From: Ectobius pallidus
Taxonomy: Eukaryota > Arthropoda > Insecta > Blattodea > Ectobiidae
DNA length: 64,000 bases
Assembly: GCA_964059195.1 (NCBI GenBank)
Contig: CAXKWD010000009.1
Location: forward strand, 84,913,432-84,977,431
Reading direction: 5' to 3'
Shown piece by piece: positions 24,250-35,769 of this stretch (positions within the stretch are counted from its first letter, which is position 1; the number at the start of each line of letters is the position of its first letter). The notes beneath the pieces are model-generated. The model ran no database searches, had not been told where the DNA came from, and saw only the letters and a program-made list of their open reading frames with translations. The position numbers and the translations under genes were made by a program.

Positions 24250-24773
24250 TAGGCTGACCATACGTACCATTTTGAACAGGACAGTGGTTATTTAATTTTT
24301 TGGCTGTCCTGTTATTTTAATTAAAATGTCAAATATGTATCGTTTTAAATAAAAACTTCATTATACTTTAATATTAGTCGAGTGTAATTATATATACCTA
24401 GATGTCATGATTACCAGTAGGAAAAAATATCACATTGTGTGTAGTGAATGGCGTACTTTCATAAAGTTCTGTTCTGATGAGTTTGTCTTTTGTTCAGGGA
24501 CTATACAAATTGGCGGCTTTGTAATTTAACCTTGATAGTCTGCATTTCAAAACATTTTAGGGTTTAAGTTTTATTTTTAAAGCTTTATGTATATGCTTGC
24601 AATGTCCAATAGGCAAAAGTGCAGTTTTAATGACGACCTCCAGAAAGAATTCAAGTATATATTGCAGTGGACAAGCAGTGTAATGGTGGAAGGAGAGTGT
24701 ATGCTAATATTGTAACGTCCATTTTTACGATCCTAATGTCCCGTTTTCAACTCAAGGTAATATGGTCAGCCTA
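24250..24773. mobile_element. non-autonomous hAT element D
   Basis: Perfect 8-bp duplications TTCTGAAT (24242-24249 and 24774-24781) flank 13-bp inverted repeats TAGGCTGACCATA. The 524-bp interior has no transposase. Confidence 0.87.
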
Positions 24774-25904
24774 TTCTGAATAGTAACCCCATATATAGTA
24801 TCTTATTTTGTACAAGGTATTGATTGATGAATTTTAAGATCAATCCTCTGCTAGCAGCCCCAGTTAGGTGTAGGTGAGCACCCACTGTCAGAATTCCTGT
24901 ATTTATTATAGAAGAGGTCATAAACTAAACCAGCAAATTATTGCGAGATTAGTTAATGTTAGAGTAATGTAAGAGTAGTAAAATAGTTTTATTTGCAACA
25001 TCTTTTTAATTAAATGCATCCAATAATGAAATTATATTAGCATTAAATCGGTTACTATAAGACTTCCTTTATGATCCATTGGCGATTTCATTACTAAGAT
25101 AGAAAACCAGTGGTCTAGTATGTCATGATCACTTTAATGATTTGATCTATTTTTTGTGCCTAAAATTCTGGTTTGCCAATTAGTAGGGTGCACTTAACTT
25201 TATACCTATATCTAAAAGAATGTTAGGATAGGAATAGAGTAGGTAGAAGTTACCTAGAATTTGCAGTAAGATAACATTACACTTTTTCATGTAAATGATA
25301 TACCTGTTATAGGGAATGGAGGACCCACCAATAGAAAGGAAAAATGAACCACATCACTGATTTCTGAAGAAATGGTAAGTTTCATTAATCATATTTTAAA
25401 ATCCATGTTTTTAGTGAAATAATCTCTAATTAGATTAATAAGGATTACAGGTAGAATGTGAAATGTGCCAGCATGGCATTTGGATTTGAAATGTTCAAAG
25501 TGTTTTGGAATATAGAGTGAGTTTTTCTTCCTTTTTAATTCTATAACTAAAAACGAATTGTGGTAAATTTGTGCGTGATAGAAAACGTTTGACAGGAAAG
25601 TGCATTCATGTTCTTAAGTCAGTGTTCTCCAACATAATGCCATACGATGTCACTATGGGGATATCTTGTGAGATAAGGGCACTGTGCTTAGGGACAAAGT
25701 GGAGGGATAACTAGGCAGTATTGGATATGCATCCCACCTCCAGCATACACAACTCATGCCCTCACATCAATATGTCAGCAGTTGGTTGGTGATTTTATGG
25801 TTTTTTTCTTTCAATTTCGCAGTATTTTTTTTAATATATTTTACACAATTTTGTGGCTTTTGTTAAGGAATTTGCATTTTCCATGCACAAAATTAAGTTA
25901 TAAC

Positions 25905-26489
25905 TAGGGTTCGGATGTTTATGACCCAAAAATCCTAAATATGACCTAATAAAAGAACCTGTTTTCTAAAAATAAATGTTCCAAATTAAAACGTTTAATG
26001 ACACTAAATTATTACATCACATGAATTCAATAAGATAATCACTTTTTAACAGTTTTACAGGTGATTTACAGTTTTATTTTGTAAAGAACTTCTAGTTTTA
26101 AAGAAATTTCTCCTGTTTGCTCGCTTCATCAGCTCCAAATAATATTTTGTAGAACATGCCTTCCCTTTAAAACACAAATAATTGCATTAATTTTAAAATG
26201 AAGTTACCTAGTAGGGCGTAACATTAAATTAATTAAATAAATTTAAAATTTAAATTGACCATTTAGTGAATATACTGTATAATAATTGTGCTCGTTTACC
26301 AAATTTATAACTGAAATATGACGTTAAATTATAAATATAAGACCATAAAAATGACCAAAATATGACGTTATATGCAATATAAAACGGTCCAATTAGGTTA
26401 GCAAGCGTGCAATTCATATTTAATTTGTGTTTGCAACGAGAATGGAGGTCAGGATAAAAATATGACGTGTCATAAACATCTGAAACCTA
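25905..26489. mobile_element. non-autonomous hAT element B
   Basis: Perfect 8-bp duplications GTTATAAC (25897-25904 and 26490-26497) flank ~20-bp inverted repeats: TAGGGTTCGGATGTTTATGA on the left, TAGGTTTCAGATGTTTATGA on the right. The interior has repeated ATGACC/ATGACG words like those in the copies at 2036 and 55775. Confidence 0.9.
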
Positions 26490-26499
26490 GTTATAACAC

Positions 26500-27870
26500 A
26501 TTTTGTGTAAATAATATTGTACCAAAAAAATCATACCCCTGTATTGTATCAATAATTAAGATTAAAAAATAAAATAATAAATGACCCAATATTAAGTTCT
26601 TGGTTTTCTGACTCCCTTTGCTGTAGCAGAAATGAGCAAAGATTGTACTTTTTAATGACTTAGAACTTTGACGTGTAAATACAGTTAAACAATTTTTTGA
26701 AAAACTGAAATACTCAACTATAACAGTAGAGATGGCTAGGCTGAATTTCATGAAAATGTATCGTTAAATAGGATTTTCTTTGAACTTTTAGCTGAGGCTA
26801 CATTGAATTTGTGAAATAAAAACTTGCGTTCAGAAGTCACAACAAAAATCCATCTTTGCTAAATTGCAGAAATCATCAAGGACTTACTACATTGCTAGTT
26901 TCAAAAAGTTCATTAAAAATACAGAACCATTACAGTACCGGTAACATAAAAATAATTTTTCGTGGAGATTCTAAGACAACATAGACACATACTCCTGGAA
27001 TGATTGAATAACTTACAGGAGAATGTAAAAATTTAAATGATTTGGATCTTTGTCCTATTGTCTGATGATACTGAAGAAATATTTGCCACAAATTCCAATG
27101 TCCCATTATTGTAAGATACATTAATGCTGAAAGAAAAGTAGTTACAGTTTTTAAGATTTAACGAAAAGCGTTGACAAATCTACAAAAGCATTATAGGATA
27201 TACTGGATTTTGCCCTTAGGGAATTTGATTACAACAGGCATGCCTCGGAATAGTTTGCCTATTTTGGAGGCATCACTGAGCCCCAAACTCACAAATTTGA
27301 TCAAACTAATGACTTGTAAGCTATCTCTTTAAATTTATTGGACTTTTCCACATTTAAAACTACCCAAGCATTTTATTATTGCAGTAGCATAGCCCCCACT
27401 CGAGGTCACTGCTGAAACACTCAAAGTCTGGTCTGGTCTTTGTATTTTCAGATAGGAAATACTATTTTAAACACCACTTGGTCCAGAGGAATGGATTTTG
27501 GGATACTGGCTTTCCATTCTAATGAAATGATTAGTCAGTCTTGTCCAACATAGCTGAAGCAGAATAGACAGTTAATCAAGCTACCAACCATCAATGAGAA
27601 CGGCAGGCAGACAGTTATCCTAGCAATATTAAAATTGAGGTACTTTTAATTTTCATTATCATTTTATCTTTCCATACTGTTTGTATTACTACTTTAGTAT
27701 TTTAAAATCATACTAATCTGCAGAAAACAGGTTAACAACAAAAAACTGCCTCCCATTGGAGGTAGCCCAGTGGACTCAGTAGGCCTATACCGTACTCAAA
27801 AATTATAACTGCAAAAATGACAAGGCAAAAAGAACAAAAGTACAAAGAAGTATGTCGTCCATCAACGAAA
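26500..27870. other. no gene seen
   Basis: AT-rich sequence; the small open frames on the minus strand show no recognisable domain. Confidence 0.5.
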
Positions 27871-28080
27871 AGCATGGTTGTGGAGGATTTGACGTAATTT
27901 GTGAAGTACCCATGGTACCATGTTGTCCCTCAAAGAAGCTGGTAGTCCTAGGTCGAATTCCTTCCTGAAGTCTTCAAAAAACTTGGGAATAGCTCCAAGG
28001 GCACCAATCAGATGTCCATACACTAAGGTCCAGCAGATGATATTTGTCCTTAAAATATTCTTCGGTAGGCTGATAGATGT
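27870..28080 (-). pseudogene. C-terminal fragment of a non-LTR reverse transcriptase
   Basis: The minus strand reads VYGHLIGALGAIPKFFEDFR, then LPASLRDNMVPWVLHKLRQI. The IGALGAIP core followed by a helical tail resembles the region downstream of the reverse transcriptase in R2-like or related retroelements. A frameshift separates it from EEYFKDKYHLLDLS upstream. The assignment rests on a short motif. Confidence 0.4.
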
Positions 28081-28379
28081 TAATTTTCTCTGTGTGGACT
28101 TTTAATGCCTGATGACAATTTTGCTCAAACCTGATGGTAGGGGCAATCTATCCCTATTTTTATTATGTTACTTTTGAATTTTCCAATGAACCAATTGTTT
28201 TTTCCCCAAATTTACACTAAACAATTGAAAAACATTAAGCCCTTCCAGTAGTTCCGAGATCACAACCATAGTCATCAGTGTGCTTGCACCCCCCATGGTG
28301 TAACTTAGTAATACAATTTCAGTCCAGTACCATGTGCGCTTTTGTTTTTATCAGGTTCCCTTCTAAGGCTGGCAGGATA

Positions 28380-28475
28380 AGATTATTCTGGGCTATAAAA
28401 CTGTGGTCTGTCAGAGGTTGTGTCTACCTTTACAGCAGACATAGCAGCAGTGAATCTCAGGCCAAGTCTCAATGT
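28380..28475. repeat. fragment of the 10653 foldback family
   Basis: TTCTGGGCTATAAAACTGTG and GTCTGTCAGAGG match the left arm at 10661-10713, and GCAGCAGTGAATCTCAGG continues the similarity. A single degenerate copy. Confidence 0.45.
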
Positions 28476-28968
28476 TGATATAAGGATTAATAAGCACGCT
28501 GTGCAAGGGTTTCATGATATCTACCATAGAAGTAGTCAATCATCTGGAACTATTACAACAGACTACAGCTTCGTAGTCTGGAAAGTGAGCAGTGCCCATG
28601 CAAACTTGCATATTTTACTGATATATAAAAATTGCATTTGGTGAGCACATTCTAGAAAACAGATTTAAAGAATTTATTTTATCAACCAAGTCATTACTAG
28701 TACATTTTCACAGAAAAATTAGACAGTCACTAACATTACAATATATACATTGCTGAGTCCATGGTTTTCTCTCTATCTTGTTATTAAAAAATGCTAAGTG
28801 TTCACCAGTTTTAAGTTATTCTAGAGTGTTCCTGATTTGTTCAATTTTAGACGACTACAAAATAAACTACAAGGGTAAGGATTTCACCAATAATTTCATA
28901 GAGAAATGTCTGACAAAAATTTATGCCATAGACTCTTCAGCTGGTATTGGTGAAGTTTGCACGAACAA

Positions 28969-28980
28969 CTAGTTGCTTGC
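28969..28980 (-). CDS. Mic10: MIC10 coding exon 4 (three codons and stop)
   Basis: A strong acceptor (TTTTTGTTTACAG) ends at 28981 and is followed in phase by GCA AGC AAC TAG. The 3' UTR would continue to lower coordinates; a minus-strand AATAAA at about 28673-28678 is a plausible polyadenylation signal. Tiny terminal coding exons are easy to mispredict, so this one is tentative. Confidence 0.6.
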   Translation of the reverse strand, partial: ASN

Positions 28981-29703
28981 CTGTAAACAAAAATAATTTT
29001 AAACTTAGCTAGGAAAAAGTCATATATAATGTTTAAGGTTCCAACATGATGATGCCAAAGATTGTACTCTACCTTTGTTTGTTTAGGTTTTTTTGAAGGT
29101 TCACACACTGTATTTAGACTACGTTCACAATTTGCATATGCCATGCCAATTCCAAAACCAGTGCCTAGAATAATTGGCCAGCCTTTTCCTGAAAATCAGA
29201 GCAGTTCTATTAATTTTTTAATGATAGCAATTGTACCCATGTAAACAAATCAATACACTAGATCACTTACTTTTAAAAAATAACAGCGATACAACACTTC
29301 CTACTCCTAATCCACCACCTGAAACAACAAAACAGTTCATAGGTAGCAAGTTTAAAAATTGGTAAAATGAACCTCTACTAGTTGTTAGAATGGAAATAGC
29401 TATTCTAGGCATATCCTACGGTCAATATCGAACATGAAGCGATAAGGCTGCATTGTTGTTTAATGGAAATTCAATAACCGGAAAATTGTAAATAAGGCCC
29501 CCCCCCTTCCCAATCTTTAGCCACTTTCGATGGGGTTCTGAACGTTTACCTAATATTCCCGTAATACCCAGATTTATTAACCAAACAGAATGTTCAGTCT
29601 ATTTTATAAATAGCCACTTACCCATTTTCAAAACAACGTCTGTTAAACATTTATCCCACGTCCTTCCTAGTTCGTCTTCTGCAAACGTTGTAGTAGTCGC
29701 CAT
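28969..29703 (-). CDS. Mic10: MICOS complex subunit MIC10, complete gene of four coding exons
   Basis: Encodes a small inner-mitochondrial-membrane protein that bends the membrane at crista junctions as part of the MICOS complex. Coding exons on the minus strand are 29622-29703, 29271-29318, 29073-29188 and 28969-28980, with GT/AG introns and compatible phases (1, 1, 0). The predicted protein has 85 residues; the human protein has 78. Family hallmarks are present: an N-terminal ELGRTWDKCL segment, a first hydrophobic glycine-rich segment (GGGLGVGSVVSLLFF), the basic loop RKGWP, and a second glycine-rich segment (ILGTGFGIGMAYANC). Together these form the hairpin with repeated GxGxG motifs needed for oligomerisation. 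The start ATG at 29701-29703 is the first codon of the conserved region. The last exon adds only Ala-Ser-Asn before TAG and is the least certain part; reading on past 29073 would instead give a longer, unconserved tail. Identification is from recognised motifs, not a search. Confidence 0.9.
29073..29188 (-). CDS. Mic10: MIC10 coding exon 3
   Basis: The acceptor GATTTTCAG ends at 29189 and the donor AAAG/GTAGAG lies at 29073/29072. It encodes the RKGWP loop, the second transmembrane segment (GTGFGIGMAYANC) and a lysine-rich tail ending KKPKQTK. Confidence 0.88.
29271..29318 (-). CDS. Mic10: MIC10 coding exon 2
   Basis: The acceptor TTGTTTCAG ends at 29319 and the donor GTAAGTG begins at 29270. 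The 48-nt exon encodes the first transmembrane segment with its glycine motif (GGGLGVGS). Confidence 0.9.
29622..29703 (-). CDS. Mic10: MIC10 coding exon 1
   Basis: Starts with ATG and ends after the first base of a glycine codon, at a consensus donor GTAAGT beginning at 29621. It encodes 27 residues, MATTTTFAEDELGR then TWDKCLTDVVLKM, matching the matrix-side N-terminus of the family. Confidence 0.9.
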
Positions 29704-30000
29704 TTTTTTATTTCCCCGAGAGCAGACAGGCTTTCAGCGGTCTACACCACGGTCTAAATTTCGGAGCGATTCACGCCCGAGGTTGTTTTGGCCAGAGAGT
29801 ATGGAATATACACGTATGTGTTCTGTGCACAGTAGTCCGCTCGCAGCGCTGACTCACAGCTCGCTGCTTCCCGTCGCTTCATTTCATGTACTGTAGGACA
29901 GTTTCTTTTCTGTCTTCCGTGTAATTCTGTCGGTTTTTGTTCTGGAAGGTGGGGTGTTGTAGTGTGTGAGGGATGTCGGTTCACTTATTTAGACTGTCCT
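29704..30000 (-). promoter_or_regulatory. putative MIC10 promoter and 5' UTR
   Basis: The DNA immediately upstream of the MIC10 ATG is richer in G, C and CpG than the surrounding AT-rich sequence. It includes an AP-1-like TGACTCA near 29849. I see no TATA box at a persuasive place. Position and base composition suggest a promoter; nothing more specific can be said. Confidence 0.4.
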
Positions 30001-30859
30001 GTTTACAAAATCTATGATACCTGTAATAATACATGCACTCTATGTCACTATTGAAACAAAATTTCTTAATGAAAACCGAAGGATACATCTCAATTTCTAC
30101 GTCCATTTCAAGGCCTAAAGCAAATGGCTAGGTTCCGTCTGTGATAAAATTCATTTGAGTAGGCCTATTTGTTGATTGATTACGGCACTGTTAAGTTTTT
30201 CTATCAAATAACTTTTGATATGCCTTATCCGTCAAATACTTCTGAACATGTGGCATAAGTGGCTATTTTTTATTGAATGTATGAAGAGGGGAAGGCTGAA
30301 GTAAAGATAGCGACCACAGAATCCCAACAGGAGCAGTGACTTTACTAAGTGTTAAAACTGAAGCTGGTGTGTTTGTGAATTACACTATAAAACTTAAAAA
30401 AACATTATATCATAATTTAACCTTCTGGGGTTAGGAATGCGGTGTATTATGTACTCCTAGGAAGAAAGGGGCATCAACAATATCTTTCTGAGGTTAGTGT
30501 ATGTTGTGGTTTTATACAATTTGCATAAGTAGTGACTTGGTCTGTGTTATTTTGCCATATTTTGCATTGCCTTGACTTTTCGTGTGTGTTATATTTTGCA
30601 TTGTGCTGGAGCACACATTAAGCTAATCAGGAAGTAAAGCTCAATTAATCAGCCAGCAGCTGTTGGCCCGAAAAATATTTTCTTCCTACATGTTGTAATA
30701 TACCTTGCAATATTTTTTTAAAGCAAATGTAAACAATCTTGCTTTACAAGATTTGCTGCATGGACTGTCAAGGTCATTCTTTTTTTTTTTTTTTTTACAC
30801 ATTAGTTTACTGCAGCAAAACTTAAGTGCTGTACAGGCTCACTTTAAAAAAGAATGCAA

Positions 30860-31204
30860 CGAGAACCAGGTACGGTAATCTTCAACATTAGTGTAACCCA
30901 TACCTGAGCAACTGAGGGGAAATGTTTTAGTCCCCCATCCACTCTGCGACGTATGAAACCTGCTCTTCATGTTCAGTGTCACGTCAAAACTGCTTTATGC
31001 TGACGTCAAGGGCGACTGTAGTGGGAGACATTACCCCACTGCACAGTGGCACAATGTGCCACAGCTGCGCACCCGTGGTGTAACCTATCATGGCGGCCTC
31101 CCTAATAATACATGAGATGGAGGAGGCACTATGGAAGTCAAAATGTACGCTGAATGTAATATTTCAGGGCTGCCAATAGTGTAACAACATACATACATAC
31201 ATAC
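30860..31204. mobile_element. retroposed insertion with (ATAC)n tail
   Basis: Flanked by AAAAGAATGCAA (30848-30859 and 31205-31216). The insert ends in CATACATACATACATAC. Its interior is more GC-rich than its surroundings and has no open frame. It is likely a SINE or a short LINE 3' end in plus orientation; I do not recognise the family. Confidence 0.65.
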
Positions 31205-31512
31205 AAAAGAATGCAAGGCCCAGATATTATAATGCGATGCAAAAACCAAGATAATGTAAACTTAATAAAATACAGGATAATGAAAGAAATTATTCCTTAC
31301 ACTTACATCTGTATCTAAAACCCCTATTAACTACAAAACAATTAGGCTGATGGGCCCCAAAAACTTAAGTAACCTCAAAAACCAACTAAGAAGAATCAAT
31401 TGGTGCTACATACTCTCTACAGAAAGGGATGTTGATTCATTGTTTATAAGATTTTTGGACCATTTGATTACTGCCCTCAATGAAAACTGCCCAAATAACT
31501 AAAATGCAAAGT

Positions 31513-32562
31513 AGTAGTAGTAGTGCATAGATCGCGAGCGATCCTTAGCGATCCGTGGATATTCTCGGCAGAAGGGTGCCAGCCGTTGCACTTATGTGAA
31601 TCTTGGCCTAGAGCGCACTGTGTCACTAACACATTTCCTCCACTTCACTCTATCTTGTGCATTTCTTATTATGTCCGTCCAAGATGAGTTCATGGATTCC
31701 TTAATCTCATCGCTCCACCTTGTCCGCGGTCTTCCTCTCCTTCTGTTTCCGTTTGTCATACCCAGCATTATGTCTTTTTCGAGGGAGTTCTCTCTTCTCA
31801 TTACGTGTCCAAAGTATGTCAGTTTCCGTTTCAGCGCCTGTGCTTCCAACGAACACTCTGGTACTAACTCCTCTATGATTGACTTGTTGGTTCTTTTCTC
31901 TGTCCATTTTACTTTAAGTAATTTCCTCCAAGTCCACATCTCAAATGCCTCGATTTTCTTCTTCTCTTTTTTCCTCAAGGTCCAACTCTCGCATCCGTAG
32001 AGCACTATTGGGAATATCATTTGCTGGATAACTCTCATTTTAGTTCTGATTGAGACACCCGAGTCATTTATGATTTTGTATAACTTCTTTAACCCAACTT
32101 TGCCTAAAATTATCCGTTTCTTTACTTCTTCTGCGCAACGGCCTGAATTTGATATGACAGATCCTAGAAACGAATGACTTTTCTCTATCTTTATCTGTTC
32201 ACCATTTATACATATGTTCTCTAAGCTGCCAGTGGTCATAATCACTGTCTTTTTTTAAATTTAGTCTTAGACCTGCTTTGGAGCTTTCCTCTATTATCTT
32301 CTCTACAAGGTTTACCAGATCTTCGATACTATCTGTGATAATTGTTGTGTCGTCAGCATACCTAATGTTGTTAATTTTCCTTCCTCCAATCCGTATCCCT
32401 CCTTCCATCTCATCTATTTTTACCTTCCTCATTATTCTTTCGGTATAACAGTTGAACAATTTTGGAGATACAATACAACCTTGCCTAACTCCTTTTTCTA
32501 TCGGAAACCAGTCTGTTTCTCCTTCATATAGCCTTATTTTGGCCTTATTTTGCATTTAGCAA
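31513..32562 (-). mobile_element. LINE B, 5'-truncated, inserted in LINE A
   Basis: Flanked by AAAATGCAAAGTA (31500-31512 and 32563-32575). On the minus strand it encodes the end of a reverse transcriptase in two overlapping frames: 32199-32555 with GVRQGCIVSPKLFN and YADDTTII, and 31592-32245 with TYFGHVMRREN and RRRGRPRTRW. The 3' end has a short (CTA)n tail. It belongs to the same broad LINE group as LINE C. Confidence 0.88.
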
Positions 32563-33234
32563 AATGCAAAGTACTAATGGCAAATACAATGTAAATTTAA
32601 AGTGGTACACTCCATATCTAAACCATCTTAGAACCCTACTGCAAATCAGTAACCATAAATCAAAATTAGACAAAGAATATAAAGAGACTTACGTGAAGAT
32701 AAAAAGGTTATATAGGACAGAGTTGAACTTGGCAAAAACTAAAGCAAATGAAGAATATATCCTAAACTCTAAAAACCACTGTAAGGCTGCTTTGGAAGTA
32801 ATAAAAAACGAAACTAATGTTAAAAAACCTCAATCTGTAATACCTATAGACCCTAATACACTGAACTCTTATTACACAAATCTTAATTTAGAGCAACAAA
32901 CAAATTCAATTTCTACTGTAGACCCAAGTGATCCAGAAGCACTGCTACTAAATCTAAATAAAAACCCCATTACTAAATTTTATTGGGCACAGATCACAGA
33001 ACCCGACATCCAGAAAGCCATTTCTAAGTTAAGCCATTCCAAAACTGAAGATTACTATGGCTTTTCAAACTACGTTATCAAGGGTATAGCCTCAGAAATC
33101 GTTTTCCCCCTCACAGTTTTGGTTAATCTTATGTTAAAACAGAGTACCTACCCAGAATGTCTGAAAATCACAGTAACTATCCCTAGGGTTACTGTACCAG
33201 TAGTTGACCATTTAAGGTGTTTTATTTCTTTGAT

Positions 33235-35546
33235 GTAGTAGTAGTAGTAGTAAGTATTCTGCCTTCCGGCAGGTTTTCAAACTTGGTACGCGAATTTTGT
33301 TTTCCAAAACTGTCTATCCTCTGCTTCCTCCTTCAGCATCCAATATTTCCGCTTTTCCCTTAAATAGTCTAACAGCTGAATTCTTCTTCTTCCAAGTCTA
33401 GTTGTACCCTCCAATCTTCCTTCTACGACATCATGTAATAAGCAGTTCCTTCTGAGAATGTTCCCAACCCAGTTTGCTTTCCTCTGACGAATTGTGTGTA
33501 TGATTGACTTCTTCTCACCCACTCTACTCAGAACCTCTTCGTTTGTCACCATGTCCATCCACTTTATATTTTCTATCTGTCTCCAGCACCACATTTCAAA
33601 ACTTTCTAAATATTTCTTCTCTAATTTCCTCAAAGTCCATGTCTCTGATCCATACAAAGCAATACTCCAAATATAACACTTCACCAGGTTTTTACGTAGC
33701 TCTAGGTTCAGACTACTAGTTAGCAGAGTTCTCTTCTTCATAAAAGCTTTCTTGGCCATGGCAATTCTTGATCTTATCTCCTTGGTGCAATAGGCATCTT
33801 TCGTCAGTACACTTCCTAAGTATTTGAACTGGTTCACGTTCTCTAATTCTTGATTTCCCATGATAATTTGAAGCGGCTCTTCTCTCTTCAATATCCTCAT
33901 CACCTTCGATTTACCTATGTTGATTTCCATTCCATACTTTCTTCCTGTTTCCACCAGCCTGTCAATCATTCCTTGCAATATTTCTTGTTTCTTTGCCAGA
34001 ATCACCAGGTCGTCCGCATATTTGATGGTGTTAATAGCGTATCCTCCTATCACAAAATCCCTAACTCCTTCTAAGGCTTCTTTTGCTAGCCAGTCTCCAT
34101 AAAGGTTGAACAAGATGGGTGACATACAACATCCTTGACGCACACCTCTTCCTATTTCTACACTGTTGGTCACTCCATGTTCTAGACGCACTTTCACTTT
34201 TTGTCCCAGGTACAAATTGCGGATTAGTCTCCTGTCCTTCCAGTCAATGCCTATTTTTTTGAGTATGTCCATTAACTTTTCCCAGTTCACTCGGTCAAAA
34301 GCTTTTTGCCAATCAATAAAGCAGACACACACTTCTTCGTTGACCGCTAAAACTCTCTCTGATATAATCCTTATCATTCCAATTGCATCTCTAGTTCCTT
34401 TTCCTTTCCGGAAACCAAATTGGTCTTCTCCTATTACGTCTTCTATTCTTCTTTCCAGTCTTCTAGTTAGTATCCGTGCCACAATTTTTCCTACGTGAGA
34501 TAGCAAGCTGATAGTTCTGTGATCACTACACATCTTGGCACATTTCTTCTTCTTTAGTGCAATCATAGTTACCTCTAGGAAATCTTGAGGCCATTCTCCA
34601 GTGTCATAAATTCGGTTGATAAGTTTGGTAAGTTTCCTCATCCCATTTTCTCCTAATTCCTTCAGTAGGTCCACTGGTATGTCATCGTCTCCTGTGGCCT
34701 TTCTATTCTTCATTCCTTTTATGGCCTTTTCTACTTCATTCTTCAATATGCTAGGTCCTATATTATCTTTATCCACTAGTTCTCCTGTTTCCATCTCGAT
34801 GTCTTGTGGTCGATTTTGCTTGTCGTAAAGCTTTTCTATGTAATTTTCCCATATTGTAAGAACTTTTCCAGGGTTTGTAATTAAATTTCCATGAATGTCT
34901 TCTATTCCAAAAGTCCGTATTCCTTTATTTTCTTTAGATTCTAACTCCATCGCTTTCTGATACATTAAATCATATCTTCCTTTTCGTCGAAGCTCCATAA
35001 TTTCATCACAGCTTTCTTTAAGGTAATTTTCTTTTGCTCTGTCTGTCTCTCTTCTTAGTTCATTATTCAATCTCTTATATTCCACAGCATTAGTATTTTT
35101 GTATCTACTCGTGCGGAGTAGATGGTCTCCCATCGGGCGCCTCCCCAGGTGGCGGATAGGGGAATGCCCACCAGATATGGAGGGTACCGGGGAAATAAAA
35201 TACCCGGGGCGGACCAAAACCACCCCCTTGTCAGGGTTATGATGAATAATGCCGGGCAGCAGCGACATTATTATCGACTGGAGGCATAGAAAAAATTATG
35301 TTCTTGATGGCTACTGATCGAAAATCTTCGGGCGCAACCTGATGGATGGGTGTGGCGGCCGTGGTACTGCGATGTGGAAAGGAAATGGGAAGACTACCAC
35401 ATTATTTTTTCCCTGAAGACACTTGGGATTAGCGAATATGATGGCTGCTCCTGAAGCAAAATATTCCGGAGGTAAAATACTTCCCCAGTCGGATCTCCGG
35501 GCGGGAAGTGTTTCAGGGGGAGTGATCGATATTGAAAGAACAAACA
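33235..35546 (-). mobile_element. LINE C with a 663-codon open frame
   Basis: Inserted in the pogo element with a probable TTCTTTGAT duplication (33226-33234 and 35547-35555) and a (CTA)n 3' tail at 33235-33252. It contains one uninterrupted frame (33277-35268) encoding a non-LTR reverse transcriptase. The N-terminal apurinic endonuclease domain is missing: leader sequence is fused directly to the RT linker near 35095. It is therefore an internally deleted copy, but the intact frame points to a young insertion. Confidence 0.85.
33277..35268 (-). CDS. non-LTR reverse transcriptase (LINE C), endonuclease deleted
   Basis: The 663-residue frame copies LINE RNA into DNA in intact family members. 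Roughly: residues 1-55 are translated leader-like sequence (MSLLPGIIHHNPDKG), then the linker, then the RT with fingers (MCSDHRTISLLSHVGKIVAR, then DQFGFRKGKGTRDAI), palm A (CFIDWQKAFDRVNW), palm B (GVRQGCCMSPILFNLY) and the catalytic YADD (IKYADDLVILA), followed by a C-terminal zone with YGSETWTLRK and ANWVGNILRRN. Catalytic aspartates are kept. The endonuclease present in relatives is absent, so autonomous integration is unlikely. The start codon is arbitrary because the leader is normally untranslated. Confidence 0.85.
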   Translation of the reverse strand: MSLLPGIIHHNPDKGVVLVRPGYFISPVPSISGGHSPIRHLGRRPMGDHLLRTSRYKNTNAVEYKRLNNELRRETDRAKENYLKESCDEIMELRRKGRYDLMYQKAMELESKENKGIRTFGIEDIHGNLITNPGKVLTIWENYIEKLYDKQNRPQDIEMETGELVDKDNIGPSILKNEVEKAIKGMKNRKATGDDDIPVDLLKELGENGMRKLTKLINRIYDTGEWPQDFLEVTMIALKKKKCAKMCSDHRTISLLSHVGKIVARILTRRLERRIEDVIGEDQFGFRKGKGTRDAIGMIRIISERVLAVNEEVCVCFIDWQKAFDRVNWEKLMDILKKIGIDWKDRRLIRNLYLGQKVKVRLEHGVTNSVEIGRGVRQGCCMSPILFNLYGDWLAKEALEGVRDFVIGGYAINTIKYADDLVILAKKQEILQGMIDRLVETGRKYGMEINIGKSKVMRILKREEPLQIIMGNQELENVNQFKYLGSVLTKDAYCTKEIRSRIAMAKKAFMKKRTLLTSSLNLELRKNLVKCYIWSIALYGSETWTLRKLEKKYLESFEMWCWRQIENIKWMDMVTNEEVLSRVGEKKSIIHTIRQRKANWVGNILRRNCLLHDVVEGRLEGTTRLGRRRIQLLDYLREKRKYWMLKEEAEDRQFWKTKFAYQV

Positions 35547-35769
35547 ATTCTTTGATAAAGACAATACACAATACTGCAAGAACTGAATAAGTAATTTATG
35601 TAAAAGAAAGTTTGAAAGCTGCTTTACAAAATGCATATAAAAGTTTTCAGTATTAAACAATTGGTGTACTACTTATCTCAGTTCAAAAATAATTTGTTGT
35701 GATGTACCTGTAGTTGACCACTACTACCCAGTTCTTGACCACCGCTTGCACCAGTAGTTGACCACAATT

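Noticed and set aside
25321..25378. short exon between TTATAG and GTAAGT
   Set aside because: Good splice-like borders but stops in every frame and no neighbouring exon; it could be a UTR exon, but nothing supports it.
28778..28972. 64-codon plus-strand open frame
   Set aside because: It overlaps the MIC10 last exon and 3' UTR on the opposite strand and has no recognisable domain.
29754..29984. 76-codon minus-strand frame upstream of MIC10
   Set aside because: It lies in the GC-richer promoter/5' UTR zone, is not conserved to my knowledge, and is not in frame with MIC10.
31596..32000. 134-codon plus-strand frame
   Set aside because: Antisense shadow of LINE B.
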